64,000 bases of DNA from Bradyrhizobium sp. CCH5-F6 (GCF_001556045.1 NZ_LSIC01000201.1:1-64000); one strand, 5' to 3'. Numbered from the stretch's first letter, positions 16,961 through 26,141 are shown. Notes: generated from the letters alone by a model not told the origin. Numbers and translations are program-made.

Positions 16961-17985
16961 CCCAGCGATCCCAGCAGCGACGGCCGGCGACGTTCCGGCT
17001 GGACGATCCCGGCGTCGTCGTCACGGAGGCCGACGAGATCAGCCGGCTCGGGCGAGCGACCATCCAGATCACGCCGGAGCCTGATCCATCGACGCTGCCG
17101 GTGCCGATTCAGGCGACGCTTCCCGCGCGGCGCCGCTTTCCCTGGGGCGCTCTGTTCTGGTCCGGCCTCGCCGGATTGACGCTGCTCGGGGTCGGGCTCG
17201 GCGTCGTCCATTTGATCGAGGATTTGTTTGCGCGGAGCGAGAGCCTCGGCTTCGTCGGGCTTGCCTTCGCGCTCGTCACGGCGTTGGCGCTTGCGGTGGT
17301 GATCGGACGCGAGGCGTTCGGCCTGGCGCGGCTCGCCACGATCGAAAAGCTGCATCAGCGCGCCGCCGACGTGCTCGCCAGCGACGATCGCGCCGAGAGC
17401 CGCGTCATCGTGCAGGACCTCCTGAAGATCGCGCACCAGAACCCTCAACTCGCGCGAGCCCGCGCCAAGCTCGAGAGCCATGCCGGCGAGATCATCGACG
17501 GCGCCGACATGATCCGGCTCGCCGAGCGCGAGCTTATGTCGCCGCTGGATGCGGAGGCGCGGCGGCTGGTGTCGTCGGCCGCGCAAAAAGTCTCGATCGT
17601 CACAGCAGTCTCACCCCGCGCGGCGATCGACGTGCTGTTCGTGTTCGTCGCCGCGCTGCGCCTGATCCGGCAGCTTGCCTATCTCTACGGCGGCCGCCCG
17701 GGCGCGCTCGGCATGATCCGTCTGCTCCGCCACGTCATCGCCCATCTCGCCATCACCGGCGGCATGGCCGCGAGCGACAGTCTGGTGCAACAGATGCTCG
17801 GCCATGGCATCGCGGCGAAGCTGTCGCAGCGGCTGGGCGAAGGCGTTCTCAACGGATTGTTGACGGCGCGGCTTGGGCTGGCTGCCATCGACGTGACAAG
17901 GCCGCTGCCGTTCGCGGCGCTGCCGCCGCCGAAGCTGGCGGATCTGGCAACGGATTTGCTACGGAAGAAGGACGACGAGGAGTAG
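16957..17985 (+). CDS. YcjF/TIGR01620-family membrane protein
   Basis: 342 residues overlapping ycjX by 4 nt. A basic, proline-containing cytoplasmic N-terminus (1-60) is followed by two closely spaced transmembrane segments (about 63-88 and 95-115), a helical region, and the C-terminal DUF697-like hydrophobic domain (about 215-310: AIDVLFVFVAALRLIRQLAY). It is the usual partner of YcjX. Its last 137 nt overlap, on the opposite strand, the extended 3' end of the glycosyltransferase at 17849-19627, which is unusual and probably reflects damage to the latter's stop codon. Confidence 0.82.
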   Translation: MTQRSQQRRPATFRLDDPGVVVTEADEISRLGRATIQITPEPDPSTLPVPIQATLPARRRFPWGALFWSGLAGLTLLGVGLGVVHLIEDLFARSESLGFVGLAFALVTALALAVVIGREAFGLARLATIEKLHQRAADVLASDDRAESRVIVQDLLKIAHQNPQLARARAKLESHAGEIIDGADMIRLAERELMSPLDAEARRLVSSAAQKVSIVTAVSPRAAIDVLFVFVAALRLIRQLAYLYGGRPGALGMIRLLRHVIAHLAITGGMAASDSLVQQMLGHGIAAKLSQRLGEGVLNGLLTARLGLAAIDVTRPLPFAALPPPKLADLATDLLRKKDDEE

Positions 17986-19627
17986 CGTGGTTCCTTTCGC
18001 CTCTCCCCGCTTGCGGGGAGAGGGAGAGAAAAGCCAGCACCTTCCACTTGAACAGCGGCGAATCCTTTGGCGGTGACAGCTCCGGGGTCCAGCCGGTGAG
18101 CTTTTCCAGCACGTAGGTGTCCATCACGCGGCCTCGCCAGCGGCGTTCGACCTGGCCGAGCTGCTCGCGCTTCGCCGGGATGTTCTCCCACAGCGATGAA
18201 CGATTGTCCGGCTCGCGCCCGACATAGACGCCCGCCTGTCCCTTGATCCTGTCCATGCCGGGATCGCGGAAATCCTGGAAGCGCCCGCGCTCGTTGATCT
18301 CGACGACGGGCACCCGGCCCCGGAACAGCCAGCGCATCATGGCGTAGGTGCGGTAGTCCGTGGTCGCGATCCAGGTTGCGCCTGTTGCGTCGAGTGCGGC
18401 CTGCGCGCGCGCGGCGACCTGCTCATAGCCGGCTTCCGCGCCGATCGGATCGATCCTGCCGAGAAAATTCCAGGGCGCGGCGACGTAATAGAGGAACACG
18501 ATGACGACGAAGGCGATGCCCGAGACGATTGCCGTCTTGACCCAGAACAGCGACGATTCGAGCATCCGGGCCGACCATCCCTCCTTCGTCATCGCCGCGA
18601 TGTTGACGGCCGCAGCGGCAAAACCGACCGGCCACATGAACATCGGCCAGGTGTCGCCGACCCGGAGCGTCATCGACTTCGCAAGGAAATAGAGAAACGG
18701 CACCAGCACGCCAGTCGACAGCAGGATCGCGACCGGCTCGCGCGTGCGATAACCCCGCCATGCCGTGAGCACCAGGCCCGTCAGCACCACCGGCAGCATG
18801 ACGAAACCGACCAGGCCGAATTGCAGACCGATGTAGTCGCCGATCGTGCGCAGCGAGATGCCGTAATTGGCGGTGGCGCGCACGCCCTGGAAGCGGAACG
18901 AGGCCCAGTCGTGCTGCGCGTTCCAGATCAGCACCGGCGAGAACGCGGCGATCGCAACCAGCACGGCGAGGTAAGGGTAAGGACTCCGCAGCCAGCGCCA
19001 GCGCCAGTCCGGCACCAGCAGAAAGGCGGCAACGGCGGGTGCGAACATGATCGCGGTGAACTTCGACAGCATCGACAGGCCAGCGAACAAGCCGGCCGCG
19101 AGCCACCAGCGGCCGTCGCCGCCCTGTGCAAGCCGCACCAGCGACCACATCATCGCCACCGCAAACGGGATCATGGCGACGTCGGGCGCGACCTTGGCCA
19201 TCAGCAGGCCGTAATAGAGCGCGGCCTCCGGCATCAGCACCGCGAGCACGATGGCGCGCGCATCATGGGTGAGGCGGCGGACGATGTCGGCGAGCAGGAG
19301 CTGCGTCACCAGCATTGCGACGATGCCGCCGAAGCGGACGCCGAGCGCGGTGTCGCCGAAAATCGCGGTGCCGAAACGGATGAGCCAGGCAATCATCGGC
19401 GGATGATCGAGGAAGCTGAGCGCCCCTTCCTTCGACCAGGTCCAGTAGTAAGCCTCGTCGGTGCGTAGCTCGATCGCGGAGGCATAGACGATGCGCAGCA
19501 CCGTCATCGCGGCAATGACCGCTGCAGCCATCACGAAGGCCCGGCGCGGAGCGCCGCCGGAGGGCGCGGTGATGTCAGAGGCTGTCGTCACGGCCGCGCT
19601 TTTCGCCAACCTGGCAGGGGGAGTCAA
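17849..19627 (-). CDS. GT39-type membrane glycosyltransferase (ArnT/PMT-like), C-terminally extended
   Basis: 592 residues as an open frame. The N-terminal signature LRTDEAYYWTWSKEGALSF with the catalytic Asp-Glu pair, then LDHPPMIAWLIR, identifies the dolichyl-phosphate-mannose or undecaprenyl-phosphate sugar transferase family. About 11-12 transmembrane segments span 30-400, and a periplasmic C-terminal domain spans about 400-525. Members transfer a sugar from a lipid carrier to lipid A, protein or another glycan. The last ~70 residues (after PLFKWKVLAFL) come from a class D hairpin at 17999-18025 and then from antisense ycjF sequence, and look non-native. The true end is probably near 18030. 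Confidence 0.78.
   Translation of the reverse strand: MTPPARLAKSAAVTTASDITAPSGGAPRRAFVMAAAVIAAMTVLRIVYASAIELRTDEAYYWTWSKEGALSFLDHPPMIAWLIRFGTAIFGDTALGVRFGGIVAMLVTQLLLADIVRRLTHDARAIVLAVLMPEAALYYGLLMAKVAPDVAMIPFAVAMMWSLVRLAQGGDGRWWLAAGLFAGLSMLSKFTAIMFAPAVAAFLLVPDWRWRWLRSPYPYLAVLVAIAAFSPVLIWNAQHDWASFRFQGVRATANYGISLRTIGDYIGLQFGLVGFVMLPVVLTGLVLTAWRGYRTREPVAILLSTGVLVPFLYFLAKSMTLRVGDTWPMFMWPVGFAAAAVNIAAMTKEGWSARMLESSLFWVKTAIVSGIAFVVIVFLYYVAAPWNFLGRIDPIGAEAGYEQVAARAQAALDATGATWIATTDYRTYAMMRWLFRGRVPVVEINERGRFQDFRDPGMDRIKGQAGVYVGREPDNRSSLWENIPAKREQLGQVERRWRGRVMDTYVLEKLTGWTPELSPPKDSPLFKWKVLAFLSLSPQAGRGERNHATPRRPSSVANPLPDPPASAAAAPRTAAALSRRWQPAQAAPSTIR
17999..18025. repeat. Class D hairpin at tail-to-tail junction
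   Basis: CTCTCCCCGCTTGCGGGGAGAG is a perfect stem-loop just after the ycjF stop, inside the extended glycosyltransferase frame. It encodes the string SPQAGRGE, the same peptide read from other class D copies. It may serve as terminator for ycjF. Confidence 0.65.
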
Positions 19628-19753
19628 TGCGGAGGTTAGCGCCGTCCCGGAGCGCGACGTCGTCGCCAGCCCGCATGCGATCGGCGGGCTGTCGTCCTCC
19701 GGAATTCAACGCTACGCTGGCTGTTCTCCCCGATGAACTGATACAACCGAATC

Positions 19754-21487
19754 ATGGCCACCGCTCCCGTACACATGCCCGAACTCGTCCGCGCCACCGG
19801 CGTGCGGCAGGTGCGGCTCATCTGCGGCGTCATCCTGTTCGCCTATGTGGTCAGCCACTTCCTCAACCATGCACTCGGCAACATCTCGGTCGATGCCATG
19901 GAGGTCGGCGTCTACTACCACACCGTCTTCTGGCAGTTCCTCCCCGTCACGATCGTGTTCTACACGGCCGCGCTCACCCATATGGGCCTCGGCATCTACG
20001 CCTTGTATCAGCGCCGGCAGTTCCGCTGGCGGACGATCGAGCCGCTCCAGCTGGCGCTGGGCCTGAGCATCCCCGTTTTGGTCATGGGGCACGTGGTCGG
20101 GGTGCGGCTCGGTTACACGCTGTATGATCATCAGAAGCTCTATCCGCAGGAGCTCTATCTGTTCTTCGTCGCAGCGCCGGGCCGGCTTTGGCAGATGACG
20201 ATCCTGCTTCTCATCGCCTGGGTGCATGGCTGCATCGGGATTTATTTCTGGCTCCGCCTCAAGCCGTTCTTCCCGCGCGCGGCGCCATATCTGCTCGCGG
20301 CCACCGTGCTGGTTCCGACATTGTCGCTGCTCGGCATCTACCAGGGTGGCCGCAGCGTCGCCATCGAGAGCGAAGAGAGAGAGTGGCGCACCCAGAACCT
20401 CACCCGCCGTCAGGTCGGCACGGGCGCTGAAGGCGACACGCTCGACCGTATCGCCAGCAGTCTCACTATCGGTTATTTTGGATTGCTCGCCTTCGCGCTG
20501 GCGGCGCGCGGCGTGCGCGCCTTGCGCGAGCGGCGCGGCGGCATGATCGCGCTGTCCTACGGCAACGGCAAGACGGTGCGCGTGCCTAAGGGCCTCTCCG
20601 TGCTGGAGGCGAGCCTTCGCCACAACGTGCCGCATGCCAGCGTCTGCGGCGGCCGCGCCCGCTGCTCGACCTGCCGCATCCGCATCATCGGCGATCATGA
20701 CGCCCTGCCCGAGCCGTCGCAGCGCGAGGCCTTCGTGCTCACCCGCGTCGGCACTGCCGATCCCTCGATCAGGCTCGCCTGCCAGCTGCGACCGACGTCC
20801 GACCTCTCCTTCTTCCAGCTGTTCACGCCGCACACGCTGTCCGCGAATGCGCAGGCCTCGACGTCGGCGGGTATCGGCCAGGAGCGCTATCTCGTCAGCC
20901 TGTTCGTGGACATGCGCGGCTCGACGCAGCTCGCCGAGAAGCGGCTGCCGTTCGACACGGTATTCATCGTCAATCGCTTCCTCGGCGCGGTGTCGCAGGC
21001 CGTGATCGAGAACGGCGGCCAGCCCAACCAGTTCGTCGGCGACGGCATGCTGGCGCTGTTCGGGCTGTCGGCCGACCCGCAAACCGCGTGCCGTCAGGCG
21101 CTGAAAGCCGCCAGCAGCATCGCAGCGCATATCGACGAGCTCAACGAGCTCCTGAGCCACGATCTGCATCAGCCGATCCGCTTCGGCATCGGCATCCACG
21201 GCGGCGAAGTCATCATCGGCGATATCGGCTATCGCGATCACATCGTGTTCACCGCGCTCGGCGATGCCGTCAACGTAGCCGCCCGCCTCCAGGACATGAC
21301 CAAGACGCTGGCTTGCGAGACGGTCGTGTCGGAGGAAGTCCGCCGCACCGCCGGCCTTGCCGAGGACGCGCTGCCGCAGCAGGAAGTCGCGATCCGCGGC
21401 CGCGACGAACCGTTGGCCGTGCGCGTGGTGGCGGACGCGAGAGAATTGTCGGCCCTCGTCGATCACGGTGCGCGCGTCGCGGCGTGA
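19754..21487 (+). CDS. Class III adenylate/guanylate cyclase with SdhC-like membrane domain and 2Fe-2S ferredoxin domain
   Basis: 577 residues in three parts. First, residues 1-260 form five or six transmembrane segments with His residues positioned like heme ligands of succinate dehydrogenase cytochrome b (SHFLNHALGN near 35-44; GLGIYAL; VMGHVVG; AWVHGCIG). Second, a ferredoxin domain at about 268-365 has Cys298, Cys304, Cys307 (CX5CX2C) and Cys343. Third, a cyclase domain at about 380-560 contains LFVDMRGSTQL, the metal Asp in FVGDGMLALFG, and DAVNVAARLQ. It should make cAMP (or cGMP) under control of membrane quinone redox state or electron flow. I recall a related redox-regulated CyaC in Sinorhizobium meliloti; this was not checked here. 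It stands alone, divergent from the GT39 gene. Confidence 0.88.
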   Translation: MATAPVHMPELVRATGVRQVRLICGVILFAYVVSHFLNHALGNISVDAMEVGVYYHTVFWQFLPVTIVFYTAALTHMGLGIYALYQRRQFRWRTIEPLQLALGLSIPVLVMGHVVGVRLGYTLYDHQKLYPQELYLFFVAAPGRLWQMTILLLIAWVHGCIGIYFWLRLKPFFPRAAPYLLAATVLVPTLSLLGIYQGGRSVAIESEEREWRTQNLTRRQVGTGAEGDTLDRIASSLTIGYFGLLAFALAARGVRALRERRGGMIALSYGNGKTVRVPKGLSVLEASLRHNVPHASVCGGRARCSTCRIRIIGDHDALPEPSQREAFVLTRVGTADPSIRLACQLRPTSDLSFFQLFTPHTLSANAQASTSAGIGQERYLVSLFVDMRGSTQLAEKRLPFDTVFIVNRFLGAVSQAVIENGGQPNQFVGDGMLALFGLSADPQTACRQALKAASSIAAHIDELNELLSHDLHQPIRFGIGIHGGEVIIGDIGYRDHIVFTALGDAVNVAARLQDMTKTLACETVVSEEVRRTAGLAEDALPQQEVAIRGRDEPLAVRVVADARELSALVDHGARVAA

Positions 21488-21499
21488 TTCTTCACCTCG

Positions 21500-21734
21500 C
21501 CCCGCTTGCGGCAGGGCCATCGCATATGGCTCGTTGTGGCGGCCTGCGCGCACGCCTCGTCCTTCGAGACGGCGCTCACGCGCCTCCTCAGGATGAGGCT
21601 CATCAACGTCAGTGCCCGTTGAAACTGCAGCCAAGCACTCTGTCCTCATCCTGAGGAGCCCGCCAAAGCGGGCGTCTCGAAGGATGGCCGCAGGGAAAAG
21701 CTCTCATATGCGATAGCCCTGCCCGCAAGCGGGG
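21500..21734. repeat. Nested inverted repeat (class F inside outer arms)
   Basis: The outer arms at about 21500-21528 (CCCCGCTTGCGG..CAGGGC..ATCGCATATG) are answered by 21705-21734 (CATATGCGATAGCCCTGCCC then GCAAGCGGGG). Inside lies another inverted pair: CGTCCTTCGAGAC and CCTCAGGATGAGG near 21568-21598 against CCTCATCCTGAGG and GTCTCGAAGGATG near 21645-21686. The inner unit is related to the one at 46771-46890. It fills most of the gap between convergent cyclase and zincin genes. Confidence 0.75.
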
Positions 21735-21761
21735 GAGGGAGCGCACCTCCCTCGACGCTTC

Positions 21762-22160
21762 CTACTCCGCCTTGGCCTCGATCGCTTCCATATCGCCGTC
21801 CGACAGACCGAAATGATGGCCGATCTCGTGGATCAGGACGTGACGGACGATGTGGCCCAGGGTTTCGTCGTGCTCGGCCCAGTAATCCAGGATCGGCCGG
21901 CGGTAGAGCCAGACCATGTTGGGCAGCCGCGCCACGTCGCCAAGGCTCTGCTGCGGCAGGCCGATGCCCTGGAACAGGCCGAGCAGGTCGAACTCGCTCT
22001 CGCATTCCATCTCGTCGAGGACTTCCTCGGTCGGGAAGTCGTCGACGCGGATGATCACGCCCTCGCAGAGCTTGCGAAACTCCGCCGGCAGGCGCTCGAA
22101 GATGTCGTGGGCCGTCGCTTCCATCTCGGCCAGCGAGGGCGCTTTCAATTCCGTCCACAT
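21762..22160 (-). CDS. Small zincin-like metallopeptidase (DUF1025 family)
   Basis: 132 residues, the usual size for this family. The zinc motif HEIGHHFG sits in the C-terminal half (about 111-118, in HVLIHEIGHHFGLSDGDME), with a following Asp as possible third ligand. It has no signal peptide, so it is cytoplasmic. An N-terminal helix (LAEMEATAHDIFERLPAEFR) is typical. The family fold is a minimal metzincin-like peptidase of unknown substrate. Its neighbours do not suggest a pathway. Confidence 0.85.
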   Translation of the reverse strand: MWTELKAPSLAEMEATAHDIFERLPAEFRKLCEGVIIRVDDFPTEEVLDEMECESEFDLLGLFQGIGLPQQSLGDVARLPNMVWLYRRPILDYWAEHDETLGHIVRHVLIHEIGHHFGLSDGDMEAIEAKAE

Positions 22161-22283
22161 GGACCTCTCTTAGCGCGGGTTCCGTGGCGATGCATCCCGC
22201 TTTATAAGCGTGGCGAGGTTGACGGGCGCCGCCAAAACGGGGAGCGTGGGGCCTCGAACGGGACGTTTCAGGTGGGCGGTAAA

Positions 22284-22610
22284 ATGCGAGCAAAAACAGC
22301 GCTGACGCTACTGTGCATGGGGTTGTTTTCGCAGTTTTGTGTTGAGGCTCAAGCCCAAACTCAAGCCCAGACCGCCGGCCCCAAGATCCGCCTCGCCCAG
22401 GCGGCCTCGCCGGACGAGCTTCCCCCGCCGCGCAAGCGGCCCCCGGCGCGCTTGCGCGTCACGCCCTATTACAGCCCCGACGGGGTCTACCCACGCTACA
22501 ATCCAGGCCCGGACGCAGTTCGCGTTTGCAACGCCACTTACGTGCAGGAATTCCGGCCGAGCGGCACGGTGATCGTGCCGCGCGTGAGTTGCTACTGGCG
22601 TCGGGGATGA
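22284..22610 (+). CDS. Small secreted protein, unknown function
   Basis: 108 residues from the ATG at 22284. A Sec signal peptide is likely (MRAKTALTLLCMGLFSQFCV, cleavage after AQAQ near 25). The mature part has a Pro/Arg-rich stretch (ELPPPRKRPPARLRVTPYYS), then YPRYNPGPDAVRVCNATYVQE and a C-terminal cysteine, so one disulfide between two Cys is possible. It looks like a family of small periplasmic or outer-surface proteins common in Bradyrhizobium. It overlaps the next gene by 4 nt (ATGA), implying translational coupling. No function can be assigned. Confidence 0.7.
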   Translation: MRAKTALTLLCMGLFSQFCVEAQAQTQAQTAGPKIRLAQAASPDELPPPRKRPPARLRVTPYYSPDGVYPRYNPGPDAVRVCNATYVQEFRPSGTVIVPRVSCYWRRG

Positions 22611-22906
22611 TGACCGGCTCGGCGCCGTCGCTCATCAGGCTGATCGTGACGCGATCGGTTCCATTGGCCGTCGCCGTCGCGCTTGTCGCCGGGCTGCCCC
22701 GCGCCTTCGCTGCGCAAAGGGCGACGATACCGGAAGCCTCGGCGGGGATCGCGGTTTTCGATGCGCGACGACCCGCTCGGCACCACACGATCGTGCGGCC
22801 CGCCGTGCGCCATGATCCGCGCTACTACGCGCGGCCCGTCTACTACCGTCCTTATCCCTACGGCGTGCCCGCACCTTTCGTGTTCAGCTACGGTCCCTAC
22901 TGGTGA
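22607..22906 (+). CDS. Small secreted Arg/Tyr-rich protein, unknown function
   Basis: 99 residues from the ATG at 22607, overlapping the preceding gene's stop. The signal-like N-terminus is SLIRLIVTRSVPLAVAVALV with a probable cleavage after AFA. The mature region ends in a Tyr/Pro/Arg-rich tail (PRYYARPVYYRPYPYGVPAP) resembling low-complexity surface proteins. It is probably co-expressed with the 108-residue gene. Function unknown. Confidence 0.6.
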   Translation: MMTGSAPSLIRLIVTRSVPLAVAVALVAGLPRAFAAQRATIPEASAGIAVFDARRPARHHTIVRPAVRHDPRYYARPVYYRPYPYGVPAPFVFSYGPYW

Positions 22907-22915
22907 GGCGCCGCG

Positions 22916-23212
22916 CTAGCCGGGCGTGAATCCCCTGACCAGCAGCACGGTTGCCTGCGCGCCCGCTTTGCGGTCCCGCGAGATGTCTTCATACTCGGGC
23001 GAGTTCGAGAAGGCGAGGAACGCGGCCTCGTCGGGGAACGACATCATGACGAGCTTGTCATGCGGCCATGCGCCTTCGAGCACGCGCGGGTGCTCGTCGG
23101 CGGCGAGAAGTCTTCCGCCAAACTTCCTGAACACATCGAAGAACCGCGCCTGATAGCGGTCATAGGCGGCGCGGTCCGTCATCTTCAATTGCGCAATTGC
23201 GTAGACAGTCAT
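22916..23212 (-). CDS. DUF1330 family protein
   Basis: 98 residues from the ATG at 23212 (MTVYAIAQLKMTDRAAYDRY); 12 further in-frame codons upstream are not family-like. It has the dimeric alpha/beta-barrel (ferredoxin-like) signature of DUF1330, including GGRLLAADEHPRVLEGAWPH and MMSFPDEAAFLAFSNSPEYE. It is a small cytoplasmic protein, with no known enzymatic activity established for the family. It is convergent with the small secreted gene pair, with only 9 nt between stops. Confidence 0.85.
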   Translation of the reverse strand: MTVYAIAQLKMTDRAAYDRYQARFFDVFRKFGGRLLAADEHPRVLEGAWPHDKLVMMSFPDEAAFLAFSNSPEYEDISRDRKAGAQATVLLVRGFTPG

Positions 23213-23389
23213 CTGCAAGAGTCCCTCTGTCGCGGCACTGCGTCGCATCGCGGAGCACAGTGTCGTTCATTCATGGCGCGTTCACCTCGCTCTCCGCAAT
23301 TTAATCGAGGGAGCGACTGTAGTTGAACGGCAATGGCACGGACGAGATTTTGCGACGTAGCTCTGCTGTTCAGATTCAGGGAGAATTCC

Positions 23390-23959
23390 ATGCTGAAGAT
23401 GTTGGGTCGCAGGGTCGGCCCGATGCGCTTGCTCGGGATCGCGGCCGCCGCGACGCTGATGCTGTCGGCCGGCACAGCGCGCCGCGCTGAAGCTCTCACC
23501 TTGATCAATCCGGCGACGTCGCCTGCGACGAAGGCCGCGACCGACGACCTCGTCACGCAAGTTCGTCACGGCGGGCCCGGCGGACATGGCGGCGGCTTTC
23601 ACGGCGGAGGTCTCCGCGGAGGCGGTTTCCATGGCGGAGGCCATGTCGGCGGCTTCCGCGGTGGCGGTTTCCGCGGCGGTCACATCGGCGGGTTCCGCGC
23701 CGGGCCGGCCTTTCATCACCGCCCTGTCGCTGGCTATCACCATGGTGGCTTTCGGCACGGCGGATATGGCGGCTACCACCGTCACTGGGGCCATCATCGT
23801 CCCCATTACGGCTATCGACACTTCCACCGGCCCTATTACGTTGGCGGGTACTATCCCTCCTATCACTATCCGCGCCGCTGCCGGATTGTCTGGACCTATT
23901 ACGGCCCGCGCCGCGTCTGCCATTGGCCGCGCTGGCACTATCCGTACCGCTATTGGTGA
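23390..23959 (+). CDS. Secreted Gly/His-rich protein
   Basis: 189 residues from the ATG at 23390 with a strong AGGGAGA Shine-Dalgarno. The signal peptide covers roughly 1-35 (LLGIAAAATLMLSAGTARRA). The mature protein is built of GGGFHGGG-, GGFRGG- and YHRHWGHHRPHYGY-type repeats (about 60-150), then a Tyr/Pro/Arg/Cys-containing C-terminus (PRRCRIVWTYYGPRRVCHW). The density of His suggests transition-metal (Ni, Cu, Zn) binding at the cell surface or periplasm; this is inference. Low-complexity DNA makes replication slippage plausible. A perfect palindrome follows the stop. Confidence 0.75.
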   Translation: MLKMLGRRVGPMRLLGIAAAATLMLSAGTARRAEALTLINPATSPATKAATDDLVTQVRHGGPGGHGGGFHGGGLRGGGFHGGGHVGGFRGGGFRGGHIGGFRAGPAFHHRPVAGYHHGGFRHGGYGGYHRHWGHHRPHYGYRHFHRPYYVGGYYPSYHYPRRCRIVWTYYGPRRVCHWPRWHYPYRYW

Positions 23960-23975
23960 GCACGACTGACAGGGA

Positions 23976-23997
23976 AAGGGCGCCTCGAGGCGCCCTT
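23976..23997. terminator. Perfect palindrome between convergent genes
   Basis: A 22 nt exact palindrome (half AAGGGCGCCTC) located 17 nt after the Gly/His-rich gene stop and 12 nt from the stop of the convergent 69-residue gene. GC-rich stem, no extended T-run, so a shared bidirectional terminator is likely but not certain. Confidence 0.55.
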
Positions 23998-24009
23998 CGT
24001 CCATCTGGC

Positions 24010-24219
24010 TTAAAGCCAATCCTTCAGCTTCCACGACGCCGACTTCCAGCGCATCAGGTTCTCGAGCTTCCACTGCCTGAACATCGCCGGCGGCCAGCGG
24101 CTCAGCTTCGAGGTCTCCTCGATCTCCGGATTGGCGACGATGCGCAGCGGCGTTGCGCGCCGGCGGTGCTGGCGCGTCGCGTCGCTGATCAGATCGACAT
24201 ATTCAGGCTTGTTGGTCAT
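24010..24219 (-). CDS. Small hypothetical protein
   Basis: 69 residues from the ATG at 24219 (MTNKPEYVDLISDATRQHRR); an upstream in-frame extension would pass through a hairpin and is unlikely. The protein is basic and Trp-rich at its end (PPAMFRQWKLENLMRW then KSASWKLKDWL), with no signal peptide. The GAGGA ribosome binding site (24228-24232) is buried in one arm of a 12 bp hairpin at 24225-24252, so translation may depend on melting or ribosome read-through from leuC. I do not recognise a family. Confidence 0.55.
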   Translation of the reverse strand: MTNKPEYVDLISDATRQHRRRATPLRIVANPEIEETSKLSRWPPAMFRQWKLENLMRWKSASWKLKDWL

Positions 24220-24224
24220 GAGGC

Positions 24225-24252
24225 GTGTCCTCGCGAACCGTCGCGAGGACAC
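24225..24252 (-). promoter_or_regulatory. 12 bp hairpin covering the ribosome binding site
   Basis: On the minus strand, arm GTGTCCTCGCGA, a 4-base loop, and arm TCGCGAGGACAC pair perfectly. The second arm contains GAGGA, spaced 8 nt from the ATG at 24219. It lies 58 nt after the leuC stop. It has no T-run, so it is more likely a translational control element or mRNA-stabilising hairpin than a terminator. Confidence 0.55.
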
Positions 24253-24310
24253 TGTCGGCGCCGCCGATTAACGGCGGTTTGCCGCGATCGCTACAATTGC
24301 AGGAACCGGC

Positions 24311-25717
<1,407 letters not shown>

Positions 25718-25976
25718 GAGCGTCAGCTCCGAAGAATGTTGGTAACGGATATGCGCGGTCACGCGCGGGCAACAATGTCGAATTCAGCGCAGCCTTTAAG
25801 CTGCGGGGCTAAGCTCTGACGTTGCCGAGGTCGCAAAGCGTCCGAAGAACCGGCCGGGCAGCCGCGAGCGATCGTCGATGACGATGCGCTTGACGGGGAC
25901 GAGGCTGGTCGGAGCTGGAAACATTCTAGACGCTATATAGCACGCAGCTGTGAAAGCGCGAGACCTTAGCGGCGGC
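25718..25976. other. Upstream region of leuC, no gene seen
   Basis: Part of a 424 bp gap between leuC and rplS. It is open on the minus strand but the translation has no family features and is not leucine-rich. An AT-rich word (CTATATAG, around 25934-25941) is a possible promoter element for leuC. The remainder of the gap holds a class B repeat and the rplS terminator. Confidence 0.4.
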
Positions 25977-26063
25977 GTCATTGCGAGGAGCCCTTGCGAC
26001 GAAGCAATCCGGAATCTTTCAGCAGAGACAGTCTGGATTGCTTCGCTTCGCTCGCAAATGACG
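25977..26063. repeat. Class B palindromic intergenic repeat
   Basis: CGTCATTGCGAGGAGCCCTT at the left, GCTCGCAAATGACG at the right, with inner arms GAAGCAATCCGGA and TCTGGATTGCTTC. Same family as 10476-10561 and 48383-48470. It lies between leuC and the rplS terminator. Confidence 0.85.
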
Positions 26064-26083
26064 GGGGTGGTCGTGCTGCAGCA

Positions 26084-26118
26084 CAAAAAAAGCGCGGGGT
26101 TTTGGCCCCGCGCTTTTC
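26084..26118 (-). terminator. Rho-independent terminator of the ffh-rplS operon
   Basis: Minus-strand stem AGCGCGGGG/CCCCGCGCT (26091-26099 with 26106-26114) and a 6-base loop, followed by a run of seven to eight T. It is placed 24 nt after the rplS stop. It also has four T on the plus side but no plus-strand gene to terminate. Confidence 0.9.
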
Positions 26119-26141
26119 GAAACTCGTCTGTCAGCGACAGC

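Noticed and set aside
25718-25976. Leucine leader peptide (attenuator) upstream of leuC
   Set aside because: No short frame with consecutive leucine codons and no competing hairpins before leuC were seen.
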